From an uncultured Porphyromonadaceae bacterium (lineage in GTDB: Bacteria; Bacteroidota; Bacteroidia; Bacteroidales; Muribaculaceae): DNA of 35,874 nucleotides. The stretch is from contig CAMWXI010000006.1 in the NCBI GenBank assembly GCA_947178175.1, positions 1 to 35,874 of the forward strand, in the 5' to 3' direction. Position 1 is the stretch's first letter. The number at the start of each line of letters is the position of its first letter. The notes under the pieces were generated by a model. That model had not been told where the DNA came from. It did no database searches and saw only the letters and a list, made by a program, of their open reading frames with translations. A program made the position numbers and the translations under genes. Of the stretch, positions 9,046-17,355 are shown one piece after another.

Positions 9046-11794
9046 AGTATATCTTATAACGACACTGTTGCTGTGTGTTGCCTTTTCACTTCTCGGCGAA
9101 GAGAAAAGCAATGGCGTGTTATCCCTCTCTGCTGAAACAAAGTCTAAAATTTCAAAAGCATATCAATTATTAAATTCAGGCAACTATGATGATGCGCTGG
9201 TAATATTTAAGAGACTGACTTCCTCCGAAGATAAAGCAAAATCGTTAGGTCTATCTTCCATGAATTATGAAAATATCATTGAACATATCGGGAGCTGTTA
9301 TAAGGGGAAACAACAATATTCAGAGGCAATAAGATATTATCTCAAGGCTGATTCATTAAACAAGGCTTTATCATTAGGTTCCTGGGATAGAGAGCATTTA
9401 AACACCTATAAGAATCTGGCGGATTGTTATCTATACACCTCACAGCCGGATACAGCATTAGACTGGGGAGGGAAATATATTGAAGCGACAAAACGTTTTA
9501 AGGGGCAATTTTCAAAAGAACTTTTCAATGCCTATAAAAACGTATATAATATTGCAATAAGAATAGGAAAACAATCAATTGCCATGGATATGCTGGATAA
9601 GCATATCCAGATAGGTATTCAAAATGACTATTTCGATAGAGAGGAAGACTTTGAAAATTTCTTAGCCTTATGTTTACTTAAATATAACCTTAACCAATGT
9701 GATGAAGCAATTGAATTAGGAGAAAACATCGAAGGTGTCATATCTGAATATTACCCGGCTTCCCTCATTCATCTGCAATTCTGTAATGTCCTCTTCAAAC
9801 AAGCTTATACTACTCAAAAATATGACAAAGCTGAGAACTATCTCAACCGGGCGATGGAGATAGTTGATATTTTGGAAGAAAAAGGGATAAAGGATGATAA
9901 TATATATACTGCATATAATAATTATGCTTTTTATAATATGAATTCCGACCCGGAAAAATCCTTAACCATTTTCTTATCCTTAAAAGAGGAACTGGAAAAC
10001 GATGGAAAGACTGATTCCGGCTCCTACCCGATGGTTCTTAATAACCTCTCGCTTTTTAAAGGTTTGGACAATCAAGAATCCGCACACCTATTAGAAGAAG
10101 CATTTTCAAGAATTACATCATTTAAGTCAGTTGATATCACGGACATTCTATTGATTGGATATAACAGAATACTTTGCTATCACCAACTGAATGATACTGT
10201 CAACTCGATAAGGTCTATTAAAGAACTTCATAAAATTATTTCAGAAGAATCAATATCCGCTCTTGCGAATCTTTCTGAAGAGAAACGTGAAGTTTATTGG
10301 AACCAGGTAAAAAATTGGTATTATTTATATATGCCGGTTTTTGCATTTTCATATAACAAACCGGAATTATGGGAACTATTATATGACGGCATTCTCGAGA
10401 GTCGTGGTATTCTCCTTTCTTCTACAATCTCCTTATCCAGACTAATCCGCGAATCTAACGATTCTGTGCTTAATATCCTTCACAATCAAGCTCAAGAGAT
10501 AAACAATGAGGAACTTCAAAAGAAAATAATCAGGGAGTCCAAGAAGTACGGGAATTTCATGGATGCCTTCAGAGTTAACCACAAAGATGTCCGCTCTGTT
10601 TTGAAAAAGAATGAAATCGCTGTTGAATTCTTTAAATACGATACTAAAAAATTTGCCGGATTCTTAGAGACTCAAGATTCAGATTCTATTTATTCCGAAC
10701 CTTTGGATGCGAGATATTTCGCTTTCATTATCAAGCCGGATTCCGACTCCCCTTCCATTGTGGAATTATGTGATGAAGCTGAAATATCAAATGACCTTTA
10801 TTCTTGCTATCAAAAAATATGGAAGCACATCTTGCAGGATGATGAAAATATTGACACTGTATACTTCTCACCCGACGGTATCCTTCATTTAATCCCCATT
10901 GAATGCGCTATTGAGGAGAACAATAATCTTCTCTCAGACCGTGTTAAATTATATCGTCTCTCCTCTACAAGAGAACTTCTTCTTAATCAACCGCGAGAAC
11001 TTTCATCTGCCGCATTATTCGGAGGCATGAAATTTAATCTTTCGGTTGATGAAATGATAGCAGACCATAACAGAAACAAAACACCGGATTTCAGAGCAAG
11101 GGGAACATTGCGCGCAAGCGAACCTCTCCCTGCAACTAAGGTTGAAGTGGAATCAATTTATAAGTTACTGAAAACTATTCCATCATTCTCGGAGTCGTCC
11201 AAAATTTTCACAGATGACACTGCTACAGAAAGTGCATTTAAATCTTTCTCCGGGAGAAGTACAGGAGTCATTCATATTGCCACGCATGGATTTTATGAGT
11301 CTCAGGATGATACATATAATGATGATGACACTCTGAACAATAATAGAAATGAGACTAACGAATTATTCCAAAGTGGACTCCTGTTTTCAGGTTCTGATAA
11401 TACTCGTCTTCATGACTCTGTGCCAGAAGGAATAGAAGACGGTGTACTTTATGCCGGGGAATTAGTCAACCTGGATTTCAAAAATACCGACCTTGTCATC
11501 ATGTCAGCCTGTCGAACAGGATTAGGTAGAGTAACGGAAGATGGTGTTTTTGGTCTTCAAAGAGGTTTTAAAAAAGCCGGAGTAAATAGTCTGATTATGT
11601 CATTGAGAAAAGTAGACGATAACGCCACCTGCTATTTTATGACAGAATTTTATAGGAATCTTTTCCAAAATCAACATACAAAAGGTAATAAATACTTATC
11701 TTTTGAAAATGCAAGGAAATCTGTAAGAGCTGTTGAGAAATGGAATAAACCTGAATATTGGGCATATTTCATACTTCTTGATTCTCTTAACTAA
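9038..11794 (+). CDS. Exported TPR-repeat CHAT-domain (caspase-like) protease (module 1)
   Basis: Signal-like N-term MNKVYLITTLLLCVAFSLLG; TPR-like repeats; CHAT domain with IHIATHGFYE (His 11285-11287) and LVIMSACRTGLG (Cys 11510-11512), GVFGLQRGFKKAGVNSLIMSL. Confidence 0.88.
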   Translation: MNKVYLITTLLLCVAFSLLGEEKSNGVLSLSAETKSKISKAYQLLNSGNYDDALVIFKRLTSSEDKAKSLGLSSMNYENIIEHIGSCYKGKQQYSEAIRYYLKADSLNKALSLGSWDREHLNTYKNLADCYLYTSQPDTALDWGGKYIEATKRFKGQFSKELFNAYKNVYNIAIRIGKQSIAMDMLDKHIQIGIQNDYFDREEDFENFLALCLLKYNLNQCDEAIELGENIEGVISEYYPASLIHLQFCNVLFKQAYTTQKYDKAENYLNRAMEIVDILEEKGIKDDNIYTAYNNYAFYNMNSDPEKSLTIFLSLKEELENDGKTDSGSYPMVLNNLSLFKGLDNQESAHLLEEAFSRITSFKSVDITDILLIGYNRILCYHQLNDTVNSIRSIKELHKIISEESISALANLSEEKREVYWNQVKNWYYLYMPVFAFSYNKPELWELLYDGILESRGILLSSTISLSRLIRESNDSVLNILHNQAQEINNEELQKKIIRESKKYGNFMDAFRVNHKDVRSVLKKNEIAVEFFKYDTKKFAGFLETQDSDSIYSEPLDARYFAFIIKPDSDSPSIVELCDEAEISNDLYSCYQKIWKHILQDDENIDTVYFSPDGILHLIPIECAIEENNNLLSDRVKLYRLSSTRELLLNQPRELSSAALFGGMKFNLSVDEMIADHNRNKTPDFRARGTLRASEPLPATKVEVESIYKLLKTIPSFSESSKIFTDDTATESAFKSFSGRSTGVIHIATHGFYESQDDTYNDDDTLNNNRNETNELFQSGLLFSGSDNTRLHDSVPEGIEDGVLYAGELVNLDFKNTDLVIMSACRTGLGRVTEDGVFGLQRGFKKAGVNSLIMSLRKVDDNATCYFMTEFYRNLFQNQHTKGNKYLSFENARKSVRAVEKWNKPEYWAYFILLDSLN

Positions 11795-11813
11795 AAAACA
11801 ACCATGGAATTAT

Positions 11814-13121
11814 ATGAATCATATGAAATATGATATTTTCATAAGCTACCGGCGCGAGGGAGGCGCTCAGTATGCCCGTGCATTGCAGCTGTTTCTTGAA
11901 AACAAGAGGTATCGCGTTTTTTTGGATTATGATGAACTGACGGATTCCGTCTTTTCAGATAAAATTAAAGATGCGATTAAAAATTCCTCTGTCTTTATTA
12001 TTATTCTTTCTAAAAATTCACTTGACAGATGCATCAATGACGATGATTGGGTTCGTCAGGAAATCGAATGTGCCATTAATAATAATATTAAGATTGTTCC
12101 GGTAAATCCTGATAATACCTTCACAGGTATCCCTCAAGACGTTCCAAAACATATCAGAAATACCATTTCAAGCATCCATTACTCCGAAATCAATTTCGGT
12201 CAGGCTCTGAAGCCAACTGCAGAGATGATGATACGCAATCGTCTCCCACGCAAGATTTCCACAAAACTTATGATAACATACTGTTGTGTCGGAATTTTTC
12301 TGACAATCGGTCTTCTTTGCGCTTTCCTTTTTTATAGACTTCAACAAAACTCTGAACTTGAAGAGCTTAAGCAATCCGTTACTTTTCAAGGTGAGTCTCC
12401 TGATTGGAACGAAGACATTACCAAAGAACAGCTTCTCGCTTTCCAAAGGATTTTCAATTCCATGCGCGAAATTAAAGGAGGAGAATTTATGCAGGGAGCA
12501 ATCCCTCTCCCGGATGGTTCATATCATGAATTTGTGGAAGAGGGACTTGAGACTCCTGCCCGGCACGTTGTTGTCAGGCCATTCTATATTTCCCAGTTTG
12601 AGACAACAATCGGAGACTGGAACGCCATTATGAATGATAAAAGGGAGGGGAATCCGGAAATGCCTGTCGGTGACGTTTCCTATGATGAGGCCACTGAATT
12701 TACCAACAGACTCTATGAACTCTCCGGTCTGGAATTTCGTCTTCCCACCGAATCCGAATGGGAATATGCCGCCCGTGGCGGAGAATCACCGGAAAATTTC
12801 ATTTTTGCCGGTGATGATAACCCCGGAAAAGTGGCATGGTTCTCTAAAAATTCAAATGGGAAACCTCACTCAAACGATGCTTCTGACCTCCCGGAAACAT
12901 GCACATCTCATGACCTTTTCAACATGAGCGGGAACCTGAGCGAATGGGTTGATACTGAATTTAAACCTTATAATCCTGAGTTTCCTGTCTCCGAAATTAA
13001 AACCATGACCATCAGAGGTGGCAATTATAATTCTGAGCCTTACGAACTCACTGTAACTCATCGTCAACCCTCAACACCATATACTAAACTTCCTACATTG
13101 GGCTTCCGGATTGCACTCTAA
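11814..13121 (+). CDS. TIR domain - TM - FGE/SUMF1-like domain protein (module 2)
   Basis: ORF track start 11733 lies inside the upstream CHAT gene; Met at 11814 or 11823 preferred. MKYDIFISYRREGGAQYARALQLFLENKRYRVFLDYDE...DWVRQEIECAI (Glu codon 12060-12062); TM LMITYCCVGIFLTIGLLCAFLFY; FRLPTESEWEYAARGG...LFNMSGNLSEWV...IRGGNYNSE...GFRIAL. Confidence 0.9.
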   Translation: MNHMKYDIFISYRREGGAQYARALQLFLENKRYRVFLDYDELTDSVFSDKIKDAIKNSSVFIIILSKNSLDRCINDDDWVRQEIECAINNNIKIVPVNPDNTFTGIPQDVPKHIRNTISSIHYSEINFGQALKPTAEMMIRNRLPRKISTKLMITYCCVGIFLTIGLLCAFLFYRLQQNSELEELKQSVTFQGESPDWNEDITKEQLLAFQRIFNSMREIKGGEFMQGAIPLPDGSYHEFVEEGLETPARHVVVRPFYISQFETTIGDWNAIMNDKREGNPEMPVGDVSYDEATEFTNRLYELSGLEFRLPTESEWEYAARGGESPENFIFAGDDNPGKVAWFSKNSNGKPHSNDASDLPETCTSHDLFNMSGNLSEWVDTEFKPYNPEFPVSEIKTMTIRGGNYNSEPYELTVTHRQPSTPYTKLPTLGFRIAL

Positions 13122-13132
13122 AAATAATAAAA

Positions 13133-13777
13133 ATGAAAATCGTCCGTCTTCTGATTCTCTCCATCTTTATATCATTATCCGCTTCACTTTTCGCTGTCAC
13201 CCTTTCAAAAGAGATGGAGGAAGCTGTTGACATATGCAAATCCATCTCTGATGGATTTTTGACATACGACCTCGCCAAAATCAAAAATGGGAATGAACGG
13301 CTGAAGAAAATTGGTATAAACGATTGGTCTACCCTTCATCTTTCAAAGGGAAAAGAACTGAATATCAACGGACACTTACTCTTTGACGAGGTTTTTCTTG
13401 ACAGCATTATAAAAAATCACAAACATATTGTGTTTGCTCAGAAATATTTAAAACAACGTGGAGTCAGGGGGGTATCTTCAGGCAGGAAGTCAAAAATTAA
13501 AATGACCACAAAGGGGTTGCCGGCCGGAGGTGCCGCCTCTTGGAAAGCTTCCGGCTCCAATTCTGCTGAAATTGCTCTCGTGGCCGAACCACGCGGCCTT
13601 CTCACCATGACTATACGCGATGAGAAAGGTAAATCTCTTTTCACAGAAACCGTCAAAAACAAAAAAGGTGATTCCGTCCGCAAAATCAAAGTCACACTTC
13701 CTAAAACACGCACCCGCTTCTTTATAGAAGTAAAAAACTATGGGGATGCCACAAGCTTTGCCCTAATTTCCAGATAA
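13133..13777 (+). CDS. Small exported protein with C-terminal beta (PPC-like?) domain (module 2)
   Basis: Signal peptide MKIVRLLILSIFISLSASLFA; ASWKASGSNSAEIALVAEPRGLLTMTIRDEKGKSLF...RFFIEVKNYGDATSFALISR; same position and architecture as 6747-7397. Confidence 0.7.
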   Translation: MKIVRLLILSIFISLSASLFAVTLSKEMEEAVDICKSISDGFLTYDLAKIKNGNERLKKIGINDWSTLHLSKGKELNINGHLLFDEVFLDSIIKNHKHIVFAQKYLKQRGVRGVSSGRKSKIKMTTKGLPAGGAASWKASGSNSAEIALVAEPRGLLTMTIRDEKGKSLFTETVKNKKGDSVRKIKVTLPKTRTRFFIEVKNYGDATSFALISR

Positions 13778-13817
13778 TCGACATTTCCTTATTAACAATC
13801 TCCTTCTTACTCATTCT

Positions 13818-16571
13818 ATGAACCGAAACTTAAAATCATTATTAATCTTTTCAGCATTTGCAGTTGCGTCTTTTTGCAGCTTCATGACATACTCCGACTC
13901 TAAAAGGGGGATGAACACTGAGGAAATCAACCGTATTTTAAAAGAAGGATTAACTCTCTATCATGAGAATCAGTTAGCCAAAAGTGCTGAAAAATTTGAA
14001 ATCATACTTCCTGAAGTAGAGAAGTTCAGCGAACAATATGAAAAAATACTGGAACATCTCGGAATGATTTATCTCGACCTGGAAGATGAAGTAAACACAA
14101 ATCGTATCCTTAATCTGATTGAAGAACACAACCAACAAGAAATGAGCAAGGAGTGTGTCACTCCCAAGTGCCATCTTGAAAAGGCAACCCTCTTCTACAA
14201 CAAAGGAAATTCCGCTGAAGCCCGTCTGGAATTTAATAAGGCTTTGGAATACGCCACCACCGAAGCCGAGGAGACCGATATTTACTTAAGTATGGCTTCC
14301 TTTCTCTTCACACAAAACGACTTTCTACATTCTGCAGAATATTACTCTCTGGCTGCCGAAAATCTTAGGAGAAATATGGCCGGACCCGACCAGTATGCCG
14401 ATGTGTTGATTAAATCAGCCGTATCTTTCTATTTAGCCCGGGAGTATGATAAAAGCAATGCCATTTATCGCCAACTATCGGAATCTGCATCATCACTTAA
14501 TTCAAAACATAAAAGAGACGTTCTTAACGGCCTCGGAAGAAATTATCATGCACTGAAGAACTATCCGGAAGCAATCTCCAGCTATAAGCAACTAATATCT
14601 CAACTTGAATCAGATGGCATGACTTCTGATATTGAATATGCAAAGGGTATTCAGGCGCTCGCTTCAGCAGAAAAATTAAATGGAAACTTTGAGGAAAGTA
14701 TTTCGGATTATCAACGATGCATCTCATTATTTGAAAATCTTGAAAAATATGATGAAGCCCGGAATGCCCGTAATTCCATGAAGCTTATTAATGCCCATGC
14801 CAAAAAAGAGTTGGTACCATACAGCGATGATGAAGGAGAAGATGAAAAAGCAAAGAAGATAAACGACGATAAACTCCGGGATATTATTAAATCGGAACTA
14901 TTCATTCTTAATAGTTCAAAAGGAATAATGGGTAAAGTGTCCGATGCCAGGTCGCTCGCTACCATTGCCGGTTGCTATGCGGAACTCGAAGAATACGAGC
15001 CTGCCCTTAATTACTACGCAGACTATATTCGTGAAATACGCCCTGCACTTAGTGAGGATTTCATTCTTAAGTCTCCACGTGACCGTGAGTTGTCCTGGCA
15101 AAGAGATTTGGAGAATATCCAAAATCTTAAGGAATTGATTACTCTTATCCCACAGTCACCGACTCTATATGGTGCTATATCTAATTTGATTTTTGAGGGT
15201 GAGCTGATTTCAAAGGGTATTCTTCTTTCCTCCAACACAGAGTTTGAAAAGATTATTAAAAATTCCGGCTCTGATAAACTAAAAAAGGAATATGCTGATA
15301 TCAAGAAAAATCTTGCAAAAATTGAAGACCTGAGGAATAGTGAAGTTGATATTTCTGATATCCTGAGACTTACAAGGGAGACCGATGCAATGCAAATCTC
15401 TTTGGCAGAAAAAAGTAAGCAGTATGCAGATTTCATGAACTTTCTCAAAATATCTGCATCCGATGTTCTCAACGCTCTTCAGGATGATGAGGCCGCAATC
15501 GAATTTGCTACCGTCAGAACATATGATATCTTAACAGGTGATATTCTCTTAGCAGTCTTGCTAAACAAAACTTTTCCAAACGGGATCGCTATCCCTATTG
15601 CCCCTGTAAAAATGATTACGGAACTCTCGGAAAAAGAAGATTTGTTTTCAAATGACAACTATGGGAAACTCATCTGGGAAACAATCTTGAACAATCTTCC
15701 CCATATCAGAAAAATATTCTTTGCCCCAACCGGTATTTTAAATAATATCGGTATTGAATACTTGTCTGTTGCAGGAAAACCGATTTCTGACCAAATGGAT
15801 TTGGTACGTCTCTCCTCTACACGCGAATTAGCCAGGAAACATGACCCTGTTACATTAAAGGAGGCAACCCTCGTGGGAAACATTGACTACTATGGTGACA
15901 AAGAGTTGATAGATGTTTCTTCCAACCCGGTCATAGCATCTCTTCCGGAGGATAATATGGATTATGAATTCCCCGATCTTCCAAATTCCGCAGAAGAGAT
16001 TTCTAAAATTGGGGAATTAATCACACGTCAGTCAAAACATTCTCCTTGTATTTTAAGTGAATGCCTTGCGACTAAAGAAAATTTCCTGAAAATCCAAAAT
16101 TCTCCCGTAAACATACTACACGTTGCCACACATGGGAAGTATCTGGACAGCAATGGAACAGATTCTGATGCAATGCAACGCAGTTTCCTCGCAATGTCAG
16201 GAGCAAATATGTATCCTAAACTCTCTAAGAATCCATGTATCGTTTCTGCGGATGAGATTGCAGAGATGAATCTAAACAATTGTGGGTTAGTTGTTCTTTC
16301 CGCCTGCGAAAGTGGGCTTGGAAAATTAGGAAGTGATGGAGTATTCGGTCTTCAACGAGGTTTTAAAAATGCCGGCGTAAAAACGTTGCTTGTCAGCCTT
16401 AAGGAAGTATCTGACTATATCACCTCGAATTTTATGATAAGATTCTATTCCCATCTCACGGAAAAAGAGAATACTCCAATAAGCGAAGCTTTCAAATTGG
16501 CACAGTCCGATATTCGGAAAGAATTTCCCTCAGATGATACCTGGGCCTATTTTATTCTTATTGACCCCTGA
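13818..16571 (+). CDS. Exported TPR-repeat CHAT-domain (caspase-like) protease (module 2)
   Basis: Hydrophobic N-term SLLIFSAFAVASFCS; multiple TPR-like repeats; CHAT HVATHGKYLD (His 16131-16133), LVVLSACESGLG (Cys 16305-16307), GVFGLQRGFKNAGVKTLLVSL. Confidence 0.88.
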   Translation: MNRNLKSLLIFSAFAVASFCSFMTYSDSKRGMNTEEINRILKEGLTLYHENQLAKSAEKFEIILPEVEKFSEQYEKILEHLGMIYLDLEDEVNTNRILNLIEEHNQQEMSKECVTPKCHLEKATLFYNKGNSAEARLEFNKALEYATTEAEETDIYLSMASFLFTQNDFLHSAEYYSLAAENLRRNMAGPDQYADVLIKSAVSFYLAREYDKSNAIYRQLSESASSLNSKHKRDVLNGLGRNYHALKNYPEAISSYKQLISQLESDGMTSDIEYAKGIQALASAEKLNGNFEESISDYQRCISLFENLEKYDEARNARNSMKLINAHAKKELVPYSDDEGEDEKAKKINDDKLRDIIKSELFILNSSKGIMGKVSDARSLATIAGCYAELEEYEPALNYYADYIREIRPALSEDFILKSPRDRELSWQRDLENIQNLKELITLIPQSPTLYGAISNLIFEGELISKGILLSSNTEFEKIIKNSGSDKLKKEYADIKKNLAKIEDLRNSEVDISDILRLTRETDAMQISLAEKSKQYADFMNFLKISASDVLNALQDDEAAIEFATVRTYDILTGDILLAVLLNKTFPNGIAIPIAPVKMITELSEKEDLFSNDNYGKLIWETILNNLPHIRKIFFAPTGILNNIGIEYLSVAGKPISDQMDLVRLSSTRELARKHDPVTLKEATLVGNIDYYGDKELIDVSSNPVIASLPEDNMDYEFPDLPNSAEEISKIGELITRQSKHSPCILSECLATKENFLKIQNSPVNILHVATHGKYLDSNGTDSDAMQRSFLAMSGANMYPKLSKNPCIVSADEIAEMNLNNCGLVVLSACESGLGKLGSDGVFGLQRGFKNAGVKTLLVSLKEVSDYITSNFMIRFYSHLTEKENTPISEAFKLAQSDIRKEFPSDDTWAYFILIDP

Positions 16572-16700
16572 TTAAAAAACTGCGGTATATGATTTAGTTA
16601 TTTCTTCCTTTTATCCGATTGATTCATAACATGCAACGCAAAAAAAGACCTAAGTGACAGATTTTGCATTTAAGTCTACTCTTTATCGTAAAAAAAGCTT

Positions 16701-17006
16701 ATGAGAAACAACGAAGAATATAAACCTGAGCCGATAGACACTACCGGTGTCACCCTGCCGGAATCTTTGGAAAAATTAGCCGAACTAATGGCTAAGAATG
16801 TACATGAGGTCTGGGCGCAAAACCGTATTAAGGAAGGTTGGTCCTTTGGAGAAACAAGAGATGACCGGAAGCGGAAACATCCATGTCTCGTAGAATATGA
16901 AAAACTCCCTGAAAGTGAAAAGGATTATGACCGTGCCACATCCATCGAGACTCTTAAATTGATACTCAGCAATGGATTTAAGATTATCCCTCCTGAACAA
17001 GAATAA
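16701..17006 (+). CDS. Stand-alone RyR-domain protein
   Basis: 101 aa; LEKLAELMAKNVHEVWAQNRIKEGWSFGETRDDRKRKHPCLVEYEKLPESEKDYDRATSIETLKLILSNGFKI, closely matching C-terminus of product of 4464-5450. Confidence 0.88.
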   Translation: MRNNEEYKPEPIDTTGVTLPESLEKLAELMAKNVHEVWAQNRIKEGWSFGETRDDRKRKHPCLVEYEKLPESEKDYDRATSIETLKLILSNGFKIIPPEQE

Positions 17007-17080
17007 GAAAATATCATCCAAATGCTCTCCTCAAACTATAATTTCCTGATTCCGGAGCTTTTAAAATTCAATATTTTTGC

Positions 17081-17088
17081 TATATTTG
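17081..17088 (+). promoter_or_regulatory. Putative -7 box TATATTTG immediately before repeat element A
   Basis: Exact TAnnTTTG match; no convincing -33 TTTG at standard spacing. Confidence 0.35.
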
Positions 17089-17100
17089 CAGAAATATAAT

Positions 17101-17202
17101 GAAGTGACTAAACTTATCTTTATGGCAAGATTAATGAAGATTGCCAAAAGACTTACATATCTTCATAAGATTTATTATACATAAATAAGTTTAGAAAACT
17201 TC
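17101..17202 (+). repeat. Short palindromic element, copy A (MITE/REP-like) with terminal inverted repeats
   Basis: GAAGTGACTAAACTTAT ... ATAAGTTTAGAAAACTTC: 10-bp perfect arms CTAAACTTAT (17108-17117) / ATAAGTTTAG (17185-17194); internal TAATGAAGAT/ATCTTCATAA arms; core repeated inverted at 19942-19988. Confidence 0.7.
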
Positions 17203-17355
17203 TATATTAAGCAGACACCTGATTTAAGAGCCAACGCTATATTTTTTGAGAGACGACAAATTTCTTCATTGATACTTCCTTGTCTCCCTAAGATATATAT
17301 AATTTGCTTAACATCATCCTATCTGAATTATTATCTAAAATACAAATATAACATC

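Noticed and set aside
5443-13121. Possible diversity-generating retroelement with FGE-like (C-type-lectin fold) targets
   Set aside because: No reverse transcriptase, template repeat or accessory gene was seen in the window.
17269-17355. N-terminal extension of the M48 ORF as a signal sequence
   Set aside because: The AT-rich extension reads as intergenic; conserved-type start MRATEF at 17356 is more plausible.
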